DNA of 8,150 nt from Oscillospiraceae bacterium. GTDB lineage: Bacteria > Bacillota > Clostridia > Oscillospirales > Oscillospiraceae. The stretch is from assembly GCA_017557265.1 (NCBI GenBank), contig JAFZAM010000229.1, positions 1 through 8,150 on the forward strand, in the 5' to 3' direction. Position 1 is the first letter of the stretch. Every line of letters starts with the position of its first letter. Shown here piece after piece: positions 1 through 6,286 of the stretch. Position numbers and translations under genes: made by a program. The notes under the pieces were generated by a model. It searched no databases. It was not told where the DNA came from and saw nothing but the letters and a program-made list of their open reading frames with translations.

Positions 1-887
1 ACGGAGGCCTCGAGCGCGGAATAGAGCGCCTCGTCGTTGGCCTCTCCGACCGTCTCGCGCAGCTCGGCCGCCTCCGTCAGCATCTTGGTCGCGGGCAGCT
101 TGTTGTCCCCGGCGACGGAGATGTTGGCCTGCTCGATGAGGACCTGCATCTGGTTGTTCAGCGCGATGTCGCGCTGCTCGGATATCTCCTCGTTCTGGCG
201 GACTATCTCCTCGTTCTGGTTCTTTATCTGCTCGTTTTGCGCGCTTATCTGCGCGTTTTTCATCAGCGCATAGGTCAGAAACCCGCCGAGCAGCGCTATG
301 ACGACGGCCGCGGAGATCACAGCCGTCCTTATTTTCCTGCGCCTCGCGCGCTGGCGCAGCTGGTCGTAGCTGACGCCAAGAATGGGCGCGAGGATGCGGA
401 GCTTCTCCCGCGCGAGCTTCTTAAGCGACTCCGCGACCGACGCTCCCCTGACGTCGGCGGCGAGCGGCTCTATCTCGACGGTCCTTCCCTCCTGCCGGAT
501 AAAGCGCAGCTGCGGCGGGAAGGCCTCGTCCGGCTCGCCGTTTGCGAGGACGGTGAGGATGCGGTCGCGCCGGCCGATGGAGATGAAATACTCCATCTCC
601 GTCATGCACCACTTCGACTGCAGATAGTCCGGCGAGCAGACGGCGATGAGCCACTCGGAGGCGTCCAGAGCGGCCTTGATGTCCCCGCCGAGGTCCGTCG
701 AGAGCGGCAGCTCCTCCTGGTCGCGGAAGACGCGGCCCATTTTTCTGCGCCCGGAGGAGGCCCTGACGTCCTTCGGGATGGAATATCCCTCGATGAGGGT
801 ATGGAGTTTTTTCGCTATCGCCTCGTCCGGGAGCTTATGGCGGTAGGATATAAAGGCGGTGTAGGCGTATTGCTGCACGTGCTTCAC
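1..887 (-). CDS. TIR-domain membrane protein with coiled coil, C-terminus cut by window edge
   Basis: The visible part is 295 codons with no stop, so the gene runs off the left edge. Residues about 7-130 are a TIR domain: it opens with AYTAFISYRHK, has FRDQEELP at 54-61, and has SPDYLQSKWCMTE at 85-97. The last matches the WCxxE element whose glutamate (Glu97 here) is catalytic in NAD-cleaving TIR domains. A basic stretch RQRARRRKIR (178-187) precedes one membrane segment at about 189-207, so the TIR domain is probably cytoplasmic. Three near-identical heptads beginning QNE follow at 217-238 and predict a coiled coil. The sequence after that (A-rich, ISVAGDNKLPATKMLTEAAEL) resembles the linker that leads into WD40 or TPR repeats in related clostridial proteins, but no such repeat is visible. 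The start is GTG at 887: an in-frame TAA lies about 45 bases upstream and no ATG lies between. GTG at 878 is an alternative. The upstream AAAGAG is a weak ribosome site. Role unknown; NAD hydrolysis or assembly scaffolding are possible. Confidence 0.87.
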   Translation of the reverse strand, partial: MKHVQQYAYTAFISYRHKLPDEAIAKKLHTLIEGYSIPKDVRASSGRRKMGRVFRDQEELPLSTDLGGDIKAALDASEWLIAVCSPDYLQSKWCMTEMEYFISIGRRDRILTVLANGEPDEAFPPQLRFIRQEGRTVEIEPLAADVRGASVAESLKKLAREKLRILAPILGVSYDQLRQRARRRKIRTAVISAAVVIALLGGFLTYALMKNAQISAQNEQIKNQNEEIVRQNEEISEQRDIALNNQMQVLIEQANISVAGDNKLPATKMLTEAAELRETVGEANDEALYSALEAS

Positions 888-906
888 CCCAAGCTCTTTT
901 TTCTTG

Positions 907-935
907 ATTTTAACACAGGGACGGGCCGTTTACAA
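907..935 (-). promoter_or_regulatory. Candidate promoter of the TIR-domain gene
   Basis: On the minus strand TTGTAA (930-935) and TAAAAT (907-912) are separated by exactly 17 bases, matching the sigma-70/sigma-A pattern at 4/6 and 5/6 positions. Transcription would begin near position 900, leaving a leader of only about a dozen bases before GTG 887. That is tight for a ribosome site, so either the leader is unusually short or the real start is GTG 878. Read from sequence only. Confidence 0.45.
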
Positions 936-979
936 TATGCGGCAAAAGCGGGGCCGCGCAGGATAAACGGCGCCGACTG

Positions 980-1008
980 TTGAATTTCGCGCGGAAATGA
1001 TGTATGAT
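980..1008 (+). promoter_or_regulatory. Promoter of the 134-residue hypothetical gene
   Basis: TTGAAT (980-985) and TATGAT (1003-1008) are 17 bases apart, matching the sigma-A consensus at 4/6 and 5/6. Transcription would start near 1015, giving a leader of about 20 bases that contains the GGAGG ribosome site at 1023-1027. The in-frame ATG at 1004 lies inside the -10 element and so cannot be the translated start from this promoter. Confidence 0.65.
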
Positions 1009-1033
1009 AAAAGAAAAAACACGGAGGTCAGTC

Positions 1034-1438
1034 ATGATAATCAAAGGAACTCTCTACTATAAGGGCATCATAACCGTCGAGGATAAGTTCGAGGGCTTCG
1101 ACACCTCGAAAAAGGGCGAAATTGATCCCGACGTCGCCGACTCCATCGCCTTCGCGCTCTACGGCAAGACCGTCTTCAACGACATCACCAAGCTCAGCAA
1201 GGGCGTGCCCCTCATCGATCTCGAGATAGAGTGCGGCGGCAAGAAGACCCGCGTCGTCAGGCAGCCGAGATACGTCGCCATGGAGAGCTACGGCGCAGGC
1301 CGCCCCTCCCCCGAGCAGTGGAACATTCAGGACGGCACCCCGAAGCTCCAGACCCTGAACGCCGACGAATACTTCAAGCGCGTCAAGGACTGCATCGACA
1401 TGGATTACGACGCCTTCGCGGCCTTCTGCAAGGGCTGA
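1034..1438 (+). CDS. Hypothetical protein, 134 residues, own transcription unit
   Basis: I do not recognise this family. The start ATG at 1034 has GGAGG six bases upstream; an in-frame ATG 30 bases earlier has no ribosome site and overlaps the promoter. The product looks soluble: no signal peptide, no membrane segment, many charged residues. The N-terminal half alternates short hydrophobic strands (MIIKGTLYYKGIITVEDKF at 1-19, then VPLIDLEIEC at 58-67), suggesting a mainly beta fold. The last 25 residues (DEYFKRVKDCIDMDYDAFAAF) look helical. It has three cysteines (67, 120, 132), not in a metal-binding spacing. The gene is divergent from the TIR-domain gene, convergent with the PucR-type regulator, and is bracketed by a good promoter and a strong terminator. 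This suggests constitutive, possibly substantial expression. That it is a real gene is well supported; function is unknown. Confidence 0.82.
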   Translation: MIIKGTLYYKGIITVEDKFEGFDTSKKGEIDPDVADSIAFALYGKTVFNDITKLSKGVPLIDLEIECGGKKTRVVRQPRYVAMESYGAGRPSPEQWNIQDGTPKLQTLNADEYFKRVKDCIDMDYDAFAAFCKG

Positions 1439-1458
1439 GCGCCCCTAAAAACACGAAA

Positions 1459-1482
1459 AAGCCCATCCGGCCGGATGGGCTT
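1459..1482. terminator. Bidirectional rho-independent terminator between converging genes
   Basis: The core 1461-1480 is a perfect 20-base palindrome, GCCCATCCGGCCGGATGGGC, extended by AA/TT to 24 bases. As RNA it forms an eight-pair GC-rich stem closing a GGCC tetraloop, plus flanking A-U pairs. On the plus strand it is followed by TTATTGTTTTTT; on the minus strand by TTTTTCG. It lies between the plus-strand hypothetical gene (stop at 1438) and the minus-strand regulator (stop at 1491) and can end both transcripts. Its core is nearly the same as the terminator at 7033-7060. Confidence 0.92.
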
Positions 1483-1490
1483 ATTGTTTT

Positions 1491-3062
1491 TTATTCGTCT
1501 CCGCCACAGAGATTGTACATGAGCAGGCTCAAGAGCAGGCCCGTGCGGACGTTCGCATCCTCGAGGTCGCCCAGACGCACGGCCTCGCGCAGGTGCTCTA
1601 TCCTGTATACGACGCTGTTGCGGTGAAGGTGCATCGCCTCGCCGGTCTCCTTCGCGCGGCGCTCGTTCATCAGATACGTATAAAGCAGCTGGAGATTGTT
1701 CGTGCCGTTTTTTCTGTCGAGCTCCGCGATCTCCGCGAGCGCGCGCCCGTTGTCGGACAGCAGCCACTGCCGGATGGTATCGTAGGAGTTGTTCAGCAGG
1801 CAGTAGGGCATATACTCGTCGAAGCAGAAGACGTGCGGATAGCGGGTCCGGAGCTGCTCGATGTGCGCGCTCCTGCGCAGCCGCTCGCCGGCGTCGAGCG
1901 CCTCCTTCGCCTGCATATAGGCGACGCTTATCTGCGAGACGTCGTCGAAAAACGAGCTCACGCCGCAGGTGAGTTCGTACTTTTCGAGCAGCTCGAAGAA
2001 GCTGACCGCTTCCCTGTCGGCCGCGTCGTGTCCCTCGGCGGATGAGCCTCCGACGAGAAGGACGAGCTCCTGCTGATAGAGGGTTATGTGTACGTGCGAG
2101 AACAGCTCGGAGATATCCTTGCCCAGCCGCCCGACGAGGGTGTTCGCGACGGCGTTTACGGGGATGCGGACGAGGCACATCAGGTCGGTCGGGAAGCCGT
2201 TTTGCCTCAGGTGCTCCTCCACCTGCCCGAATTCGGTCGTGCTGCCGCTGAGAAGGTCCGTCAGCAGAGAGCTGTAGAGCACGAGCTCCGCGTTCTGGTT
2301 CTCCCAGTCGCGCGCGGCGAACTTAGCGATGAATTCGCAGAGCATATTATAGAGGTCTATCACGTCCGGCGTCGCCTCGCGGTTGTTGCAGGTCATGACG
2401 GCGTGGGCCATGTATTCCCCGTTCATGCGGAAAATGCGCCCGACGAGCGTATACGGCGAGAAGAGGTGGCCGTTGTCTATATAAAAATCGTGCTCCTCCC
2501 AGAACTTAACCCTGCCCGTGCTTCGGAATTTCTCTACGACGGACTCCGGGTGGTACCCGTGCTCTATCATGCGCTGACAGATGGCGTCGTCGCAGGGAAT
2601 GTTGGCCGTGTTCGCGACGAGGCGGAAGGCGCTGTCGCTGACGGCGATGTAGTTGCCGATCATGTCCTTGCTCATCTCCATGATCTCCTGCAGACTGCAG
2701 CCGTTGGTCATCCCCTCGGCCATGCGCATGCGCCAGTCAATGATGCTGACGTAGCGCTCGCTCAGCTTTTGATATATCTCGGCGGGCTCGACGTCGTCAT
2801 AGACGGCGATGACGTCGGCGTCCTCCGGCAGGCTCGAGCCGGCTCCGCAGACGCACACTATCGCCCCGTATCCGGCTGCGGCCGCTTCGCCGACGCGGTC
2901 GGGGCCGCACACTATGAGTCTATCCCTGAAGCGGCCGTCCGCCTTCTCCCCGCCGCAGAGCAGCGTTATCCCCTCGACGCGTATACGGTCCGCGTCGTCG
3001 ATCCGGTTCTCGATCGGATGATCGCCCAGCGCGGCGATGAGCATGTTCAGTGTCACCAGCAT
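1491..3062 (-). CDS. PucR/CdaR-family transcriptional regulator
   Basis: This 523-residue protein has the layout of PucR-type regulators. Residues 1-110 are an N-terminal alpha/beta region. At about 124-225 is a GAF-like sensory region (LQEIMEMSKDMIGNYIAVSD, then FRLVANT). A degenerate GGDEF-like CdaR domain spans about 285-400 (PTDLMCLVRIPVN, LTCGVSSFFDD, AYMQAKEALDAGE). The C-terminal helix-turn-helix of the HTH_30 type is at about 456-515, with the characteristic MHLHRNSVVYRIEHL at 477-491. The ATG at 3062 is preceded by AAAGG nine bases upstream. Family members sense small molecules in purine, sugar-acid, proline or similar catabolism and usually control a neighbouring operon. Here the gene follows the DUF3237-TRAP operon on the same strand but has its own promoter and sits behind a terminator, so it is probably expressed independently. 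Control of the TRAP operon is inference from position. The effector is unknown. Confidence 0.92.
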   Translation of the reverse strand: MLVTLNMLIAALGDHPIENRIDDADRIRVEGITLLCGGEKADGRFRDRLIVCGPDRVGEAAAAGYGAIVCVCGAGSSLPEDADVIAVYDDVEPAEIYQKLSERYVSIIDWRMRMAEGMTNGCSLQEIMEMSKDMIGNYIAVSDSAFRLVANTANIPCDDAICQRMIEHGYHPESVVEKFRSTGRVKFWEEHDFYIDNGHLFSPYTLVGRIFRMNGEYMAHAVMTCNNREATPDVIDLYNMLCEFIAKFAARDWENQNAELVLYSSLLTDLLSGSTTEFGQVEEHLRQNGFPTDLMCLVRIPVNAVANTLVGRLGKDISELFSHVHITLYQQELVLLVGGSSAEGHDAADREAVSFFELLEKYELTCGVSSFFDDVSQISVAYMQAKEALDAGERLRRSAHIEQLRTRYPHVFCFDEYMPYCLLNNSYDTIRQWLLSDNGRALAEIAELDRKNGTNNLQLLYTYLMNERRAKETGEAMHLHRNSVVYRIEHLREAVRLGDLEDANVRTGLLLSLLMYNLCGGDE

Positions 3063-3094
3063 CGGTCTCAGCCTTTCGTCTTGTCTTTGTATTC

Positions 3095-3124
3095 AGTATA
3101 GCATTCAAAGGCTTGTCGTGTCCA
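3095..3124 (-). promoter_or_regulatory. Promoter of the PucR-type regulator
   Basis: On the minus strand TGGACA (3119-3124, 5/6 to TTGACA) and TATACT (3095-3100, 5/6 to TATAAT) are 18 bases apart. Transcription would begin near 3088, giving a leader of about 26 bases to ATG 3062. The -35 element touches the U-tract of the upstream operon's terminator. Confidence 0.6.
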
Positions 3125-3127
3125 CAA

Positions 3128-3163
3128 AAAAGGAAGCAGCCGCATTCACGGCTGCTTCCTTTT
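3128..3163 (-). terminator. Rho-independent terminator of the DUF3237-TRAP operon
   Basis: Arms AAAAGGAAGCAGCCG (3128-3142) and CGGCTGCTTCCTTTT (3149-3163) are fully complementary around a six-base loop. On the minus strand the stem is followed by TTTTTTGTG. It begins nine bases after the dctQ stop codon, as expected for the end of the operon. The plus-strand tail TTTTCG would also allow some termination in the other direction. Confidence 0.93.
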
Positions 3164-3171
3164 CGTTTAAC

Positions 3172-3705
3172 TTACATGGGCCACTCGGAGATTATGCGCT
3201 CGCGCAGATCTCTGTTGAAAAGCCCGACGGTGTTTCTTACGGCTCCGAAGATCAGTTCGATGGCGAACAGGGTCAGGCCTACGGCCATCAGATAATAGAA
3301 CGGATAGTACGGGATATAGAGGGTATCGGTCGCGGCCTTCATGGTCTTGAGGAAGCCCGCGTGCACGAAGGAGGCGTAGGTCAGCAGCACGCCGACTATG
3401 GCGCTGAGCCAGTTGACGAACGTCCAGCATATCATGGGCCCGTGTCCCGGCAGCTTGCGCATGAAGAACGTGATCTCGACCATGCCCTTCTTGTGCTGCG
3501 TAAAGGCCATGCCGAAGAATATCAGCACGGTCTCGCCGAGGCCGACGTACTCGCTGCTCCCGCGCACCGCCTTGTGCAGGACGAAACGTCCGAACACGTC
3601 GGCTATGATGACGCCGAAGTTGAATACTATCGCCAGCGCGGCGACTATGCAGCCCGCCAGGCCTATATATCCGACTATCTTTTCAACCTTATCGATGGTC
3701 TTCAC
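3172..3705 (-). CDS. dctQ: TRAP transporter small permease, DctQ family
   Basis: This 177-residue membrane protein is the small integral-membrane subunit of a tripartite ATP-independent periplasmic (TRAP) transporter. It pairs with DctM to form the translocation unit. Four hydrophobic segments are visible at about 12-36, 50-68, 92-113 and 131-155, the number and length expected for DctQ. Family-typical elements are ADVFGRFVL (35-43) with its arginine, GSSEYVG (49-55) with the glutamate, and FFGMAFTQHKKGMVEITFF in the second to third segment region. The start is GTG at 3705, with AGGCGG about ten bases upstream. It is the last gene of the operon, 51 bases after dctP, and is followed directly by a terminator. 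Separate M and Q genes distinguish it from fused QM permeases. Sequence similarity is recognised by eye only. Confidence 0.9.
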   Translation of the reverse strand: MKTIDKVEKIVGYIGLAGCIVAALAIVFNFGVIIADVFGRFVLHKAVRGSSEYVGLGETVLIFFGMAFTQHKKGMVEITFFMRKLPGHGPMICWTFVNWLSAIVGVLLTYASFVHAGFLKTMKAATDTLYIPYYPFYYLMAVGLTLFAIELIFGAVRNTVGLFNRDLRERIISEWPM

Positions 3706-3756
3706 GGGATAAACACCGCCTTTGAAAGATCAGTTTGGGGTCGCTCGGTACGGGGA

Positions 3757-4842
3757 TCAGTTGTAGTAGTTGTAGACGCCGTTATAGTACTCGATGAACT
3801 CTCTGGTCTTGTCGAAGATGCCCTGACCGTCGTAGCCGGCCTCGTTCATCTCCTGGATCCAGGCGGCCCAGACGTCCTCGGCGGCCGCGGTGAGCTCGGC
3901 GTTGAACTCGTCGCTGATGGGGGCGACGGTGATGCCGGCGGCCTCAGCCTTGGCGACCATCTCGTCGCGCTGCTCGGCGTAGATCTGGCCGATGCGGTCG
4001 CGGAACCACTGCTGGGTGCCGTCGATGAGGGCCTTGAGATCGTCGGGGAGCTCGTTGTACTTATCCTTGTTCAGGCAGAAGAGCAGCTCGCTGGCGCAGC
4101 AGTGCGCGTCGACGATGTAGCCGGTCTGCTCGAGCAGAGCGCCGGACTGGATCTTGTCCCAGTCGTAGAGGTAGGAGTTGATGATGCCCTTCTCGAGGTA
4201 CTCATAGCCCTCGTTGGAGCCGGCGTTGATGGGGTTGGCGCCGATGGCGGTGACCCAGTTGGAGTTAAAGCCGCCCGTGACGCGCATGTTCAGGCCCTTG
4301 AGGTCGTCCATCGAGGTGACCGGGGTGCTGGACTTGAAGCCGATGGGCATCGTGGTCGCGGAGTGGAGGGTGACGACGTAGAGGTTGCTCAGAGACTCGG
4401 TGTAGTAGTCGGTCTGCTCGAGCATGGCGGTGAGGGTCGCGGAGGCGACGTCGGCGTTATGCACGCCCATCATCGGGAGGGTAAGAGCCTCGGCGGGACG
4501 GTAGAGGCCGGCGTAGATGGTCATGGCGGACCAGAAGCCGTCGGTCAGGCCGCCGACGCAGTTGCTGACGCAGTCCTTGATGCTGCCGAGCTGTCCGTTG
4601 GCGCAGATCTGCATGTCGAGACGGCCGTTGGACTGCTCCTTGAGCATCTGGCTCCACTCGGTCAGCGCTATGTAAGCGCCGGAGTTCTCCGGGTTGGGAT
4701 AGTCGATCTTGAAGGTGTAGACCTTGCCGTCGTCCTGAGCGGGGGCGGCGGAGGGCTTGGTGCCTCCGTTGCTGCAGCCGCCGAGGACCATGGCGACGAC
4801 GAGCACCAGAGCAAGGATCGCGATGAGCCTTGACTTTTTCAT
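3757..4842 (-). CDS. dctP: TRAP transporter substrate-binding lipoprotein, DctP family
   Basis: This is a 361-residue extracytoplasmic solute receptor. The N-terminus MKKSRLIAILALVLVVAMVL followed by GGC is a lipoprotein signal with lipobox LGGC and lipid-modified Cys23, as expected for a Gram-positive cell. ATG 4842 is chosen because AAGGAG lies about seven bases upstream and the signal begins there; the open frame 60 bases further upstream adds a hydrophilic leader that would spoil it. Mature features are YPNPENSGAYIALTEWSQML (48-67), ANGQLGS (81-87) and MDDLKGLNMRVTGG (178-191). The last holds the family's conserved arginine (Arg187), which binds the carboxylate of the ligand, so an organic acid is the likely substrate. 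It carries six further cysteines (80, 91, 95, 248, 249, 256), more than usual for this family. It lies 87 bases after dctM. A TTATAC element in that gap could be an internal promoter, but no convincing -35 accompanies it. Confidence 0.93.
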   Translation of the reverse strand: MKKSRLIAILALVLVVAMVLGGCSNGGTKPSAAPAQDDGKVYTFKIDYPNPENSGAYIALTEWSQMLKEQSNGRLDMQICANGQLGSIKDCVSNCVGGLTDGFWSAMTIYAGLYRPAEALTLPMMGVHNADVASATLTAMLEQTDYYTESLSNLYVVTLHSATTMPIGFKSSTPVTSMDDLKGLNMRVTGGFNSNWVTAIGANPINAGSNEGYEYLEKGIINSYLYDWDKIQSGALLEQTGYIVDAHCCASELLFCLNKDKYNELPDDLKALIDGTQQWFRDRIGQIYAEQRDEMVAKAEAAGITVAPISDEFNAELTAAAEDVWAAWIQEMNEAGYDGQGIFDKTREFIEYYNGVYNYYN

Positions 4843-4929
4843 TGTTCTTCTCCTTTTCACTTTATAAATTGAATGATATTGTTTCCCTTGCGGGTATAAC
4901 ACAGGGTAAGTTTTTCGCGCGGGCCGCCG

Positions 4930-6246
4930 CTAGAGCGTCGGGCCGTATATGATGTTGGGCAGCCACGTGGAGAGCGCCGGGAACAGGATTATGAGCACCG
5001 TCACGGCGAATATGGCTATGCAGTACGGCACGACCCGCTTGAATACGTCTTTGAGCGCCACCTCCGACGATATCGTCGACGACACGAAGACTCCGAAGCA
5101 TATCGGCGGGGTGATGGAGCCGGCGCACATGATGAGGACGATGACGACGCCGAACCAGATGGGATCGAAGCCGAGGCTCGTCGCGACCGGGAGGAAGATG
5201 GGCACCGTCAGAAGGACGGTCGCCATCGAATCCATGACCATGCCGAGCAGGAAGTAGATGATCACGATGATGATCATGATGACGTAGCGGTTGACGTTCA
5301 GGCTCGCGGCGAGGCTGGCGAGGTCCTGCGGCAGATGCGTCGCCGTCAGGAAGTAGCCGAAGACGTACGCGCCGAGCATGATGAGGAAGACCATGCAGAT
5401 GCTCTTGACGGAGTCGCCGAGCGCGTTTATGAAGCCCTTGAACGTGAACTTGCCTGAAAAGACCGTATAGAGGAAGGAGAGCAGGCAGCCGACGGCCGCG
5501 GCCTCCGTGGCCGAGAAGATGCCGCTGAACATGCCGCCGATGACGGCCGCGAAGAGCACCACGATGGGGATGAGCCCGATGAGGCTCCTGAGCTTTTCCT
5601 TCATGGGATAGCTCTGTCCCTTGGGCGCGAGGTCCGGCTTGAGCAGGCAGAGCACGGTGCAGGCGATGATGTAGGCCGCGAGGAGAAGCACTCCGGGGAT
5701 GATGCCGGCGGCGAAGAGCCGCCCGACGGAGCACGTCGCAATCACGCCGTAAAGTATGAAGCCCGTGCTCGGAGGTATCAGCCAGCTCAGCGTGCCTCCT
5801 GCCGCCGCCGTCGCGAGGCTCAGGCCTCCGTCGTACTTAAAGCGCTTCATCTCGGGGTAGGCCAGTCTGCCCATCGTCAGGACGGTCGCGTTGGTGGCGC
5901 CGCAGATGGCGCCGAAGCCGCCGCAGGCCACGAGGGTCGCGAAGCTGAGGCCGCCGGGAAGACGGCCGAGCCAGCGCTCGCAGCAGTCATACAGGCCTTT
6001 GCCCATGCCTGACATCAAGGCGAAGGCCCCCATTAGGACGAACAGCGGTATGACGACCATGGTGTAGCTGGAGGCGTTGGAGAACGGGACCGTGCGGAAG
6101 AGGAATATCGCCTGCTTCCAGCTCCCCGTCGCGACCCAGTATCCCACCAGGCCGACCAGGAACATGCTCATGCCCATGTTCATTCCGAAGAACGTCAGGG
6201 CTATCATGACGAGGATGCCTATGATCCCCAGCAGGGTAAGATCCAT
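4930..6246 (-). CDS. dctM: TRAP transporter large permease, DctM family
   Basis: At 438 residues and almost entirely hydrophobic, this is the normal length for a DctM subunit, which carries out ion-coupled substrate translocation in the cytoplasmic membrane. Family motifs appear in order: IPLFVLMGAF (66-75), FGAICGATNATVLTMGRL (111-128) leading into YPEM, LSWLIPPSTGFILYG (153-167), GIFSATEAAAVG (242-253), LGMVMDSMATVLLTVPIFLP (334-353) and AGSITPPICFGVFV (375-388). About a dozen membrane segments are visible. The ATG at 6246 has AGGAG about 13 bases upstream, a long spacing, but no better start is present. It follows the DUF3237 gene by 40 bases and precedes dctP. A large-permease gene at the front of M-P-Q is unlike the common P-Q-M order. 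Ion coupling and substrate cannot be read from this sequence. Confidence 0.95.
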   Translation of the reverse strand: MDLTLLGIIGILVMIALTFFGMNMGMSMFLVGLVGYWVATGSWKQAIFLFRTVPFSNASSYTMVVIPLFVLMGAFALMSGMGKGLYDCCERWLGRLPGGLSFATLVACGGFGAICGATNATVLTMGRLAYPEMKRFKYDGGLSLATAAAGGTLSWLIPPSTGFILYGVIATCSVGRLFAAGIIPGVLLLAAYIIACTVLCLLKPDLAPKGQSYPMKEKLRSLIGLIPIVVLFAAVIGGMFSGIFSATEAAAVGCLLSFLYTVFSGKFTFKGFINALGDSVKSICMVFLIMLGAYVFGYFLTATHLPQDLASLAASLNVNRYVIMIIIVIIYFLLGMVMDSMATVLLTVPIFLPVATSLGFDPIWFGVVIVLIMCAGSITPPICFGVFVSSTISSEVALKDVFKRVVPYCIAIFAVTVLIILFPALSTWLPNIIYGPTL

Positions 6247-6286
6247 TGGTTCAGATACGCTCCTTTCCGAGGGATTTCATCCGGAG

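Noticed and set aside
237..983. A 248-codon plus-strand open frame across the TIR gene
   Set aside because: It overlaps the TIR coding sequence in antisense, is rich in Arg/Asp/Leu repeats, and runs through the divergent promoter region.
1004..1033. Upstream ATG at 1004 as the start of the 134-residue protein
   Set aside because: It lies inside the -10 element and lacks a ribosome site, whereas ATG 1034 has GGAGG at ideal spacing.
2088..3101. A 337-codon plus-strand open frame opposite the PucR-type regulator
   Set aside because: The minus-strand frame contains a full domain order for a PucR-type regulator; the opposite frame has biased composition and no recognisable domain.
3037..4833. 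A 598-codon open frame on the plus strand opposite dctQ and dctP
   Set aside because: It is antisense to two clearly recognised TRAP genes and its translation is low-complexity Val/Gly/Ala/Asp sequence, the usual mirror of GC-rich codons; there is no ribosome site or family match.
4843..4902. N-terminal extension of DctP beginning at 4902
   Set aside because: It would place 20 polar residues before a standard lipoprotein signal; ATG 4842 has a proper ribosome site.
4862..5734. A 290-codon minus-strand frame inside dctM
   Set aside because: It is an Arg/His-rich out-of-frame reading of the transporter gene.
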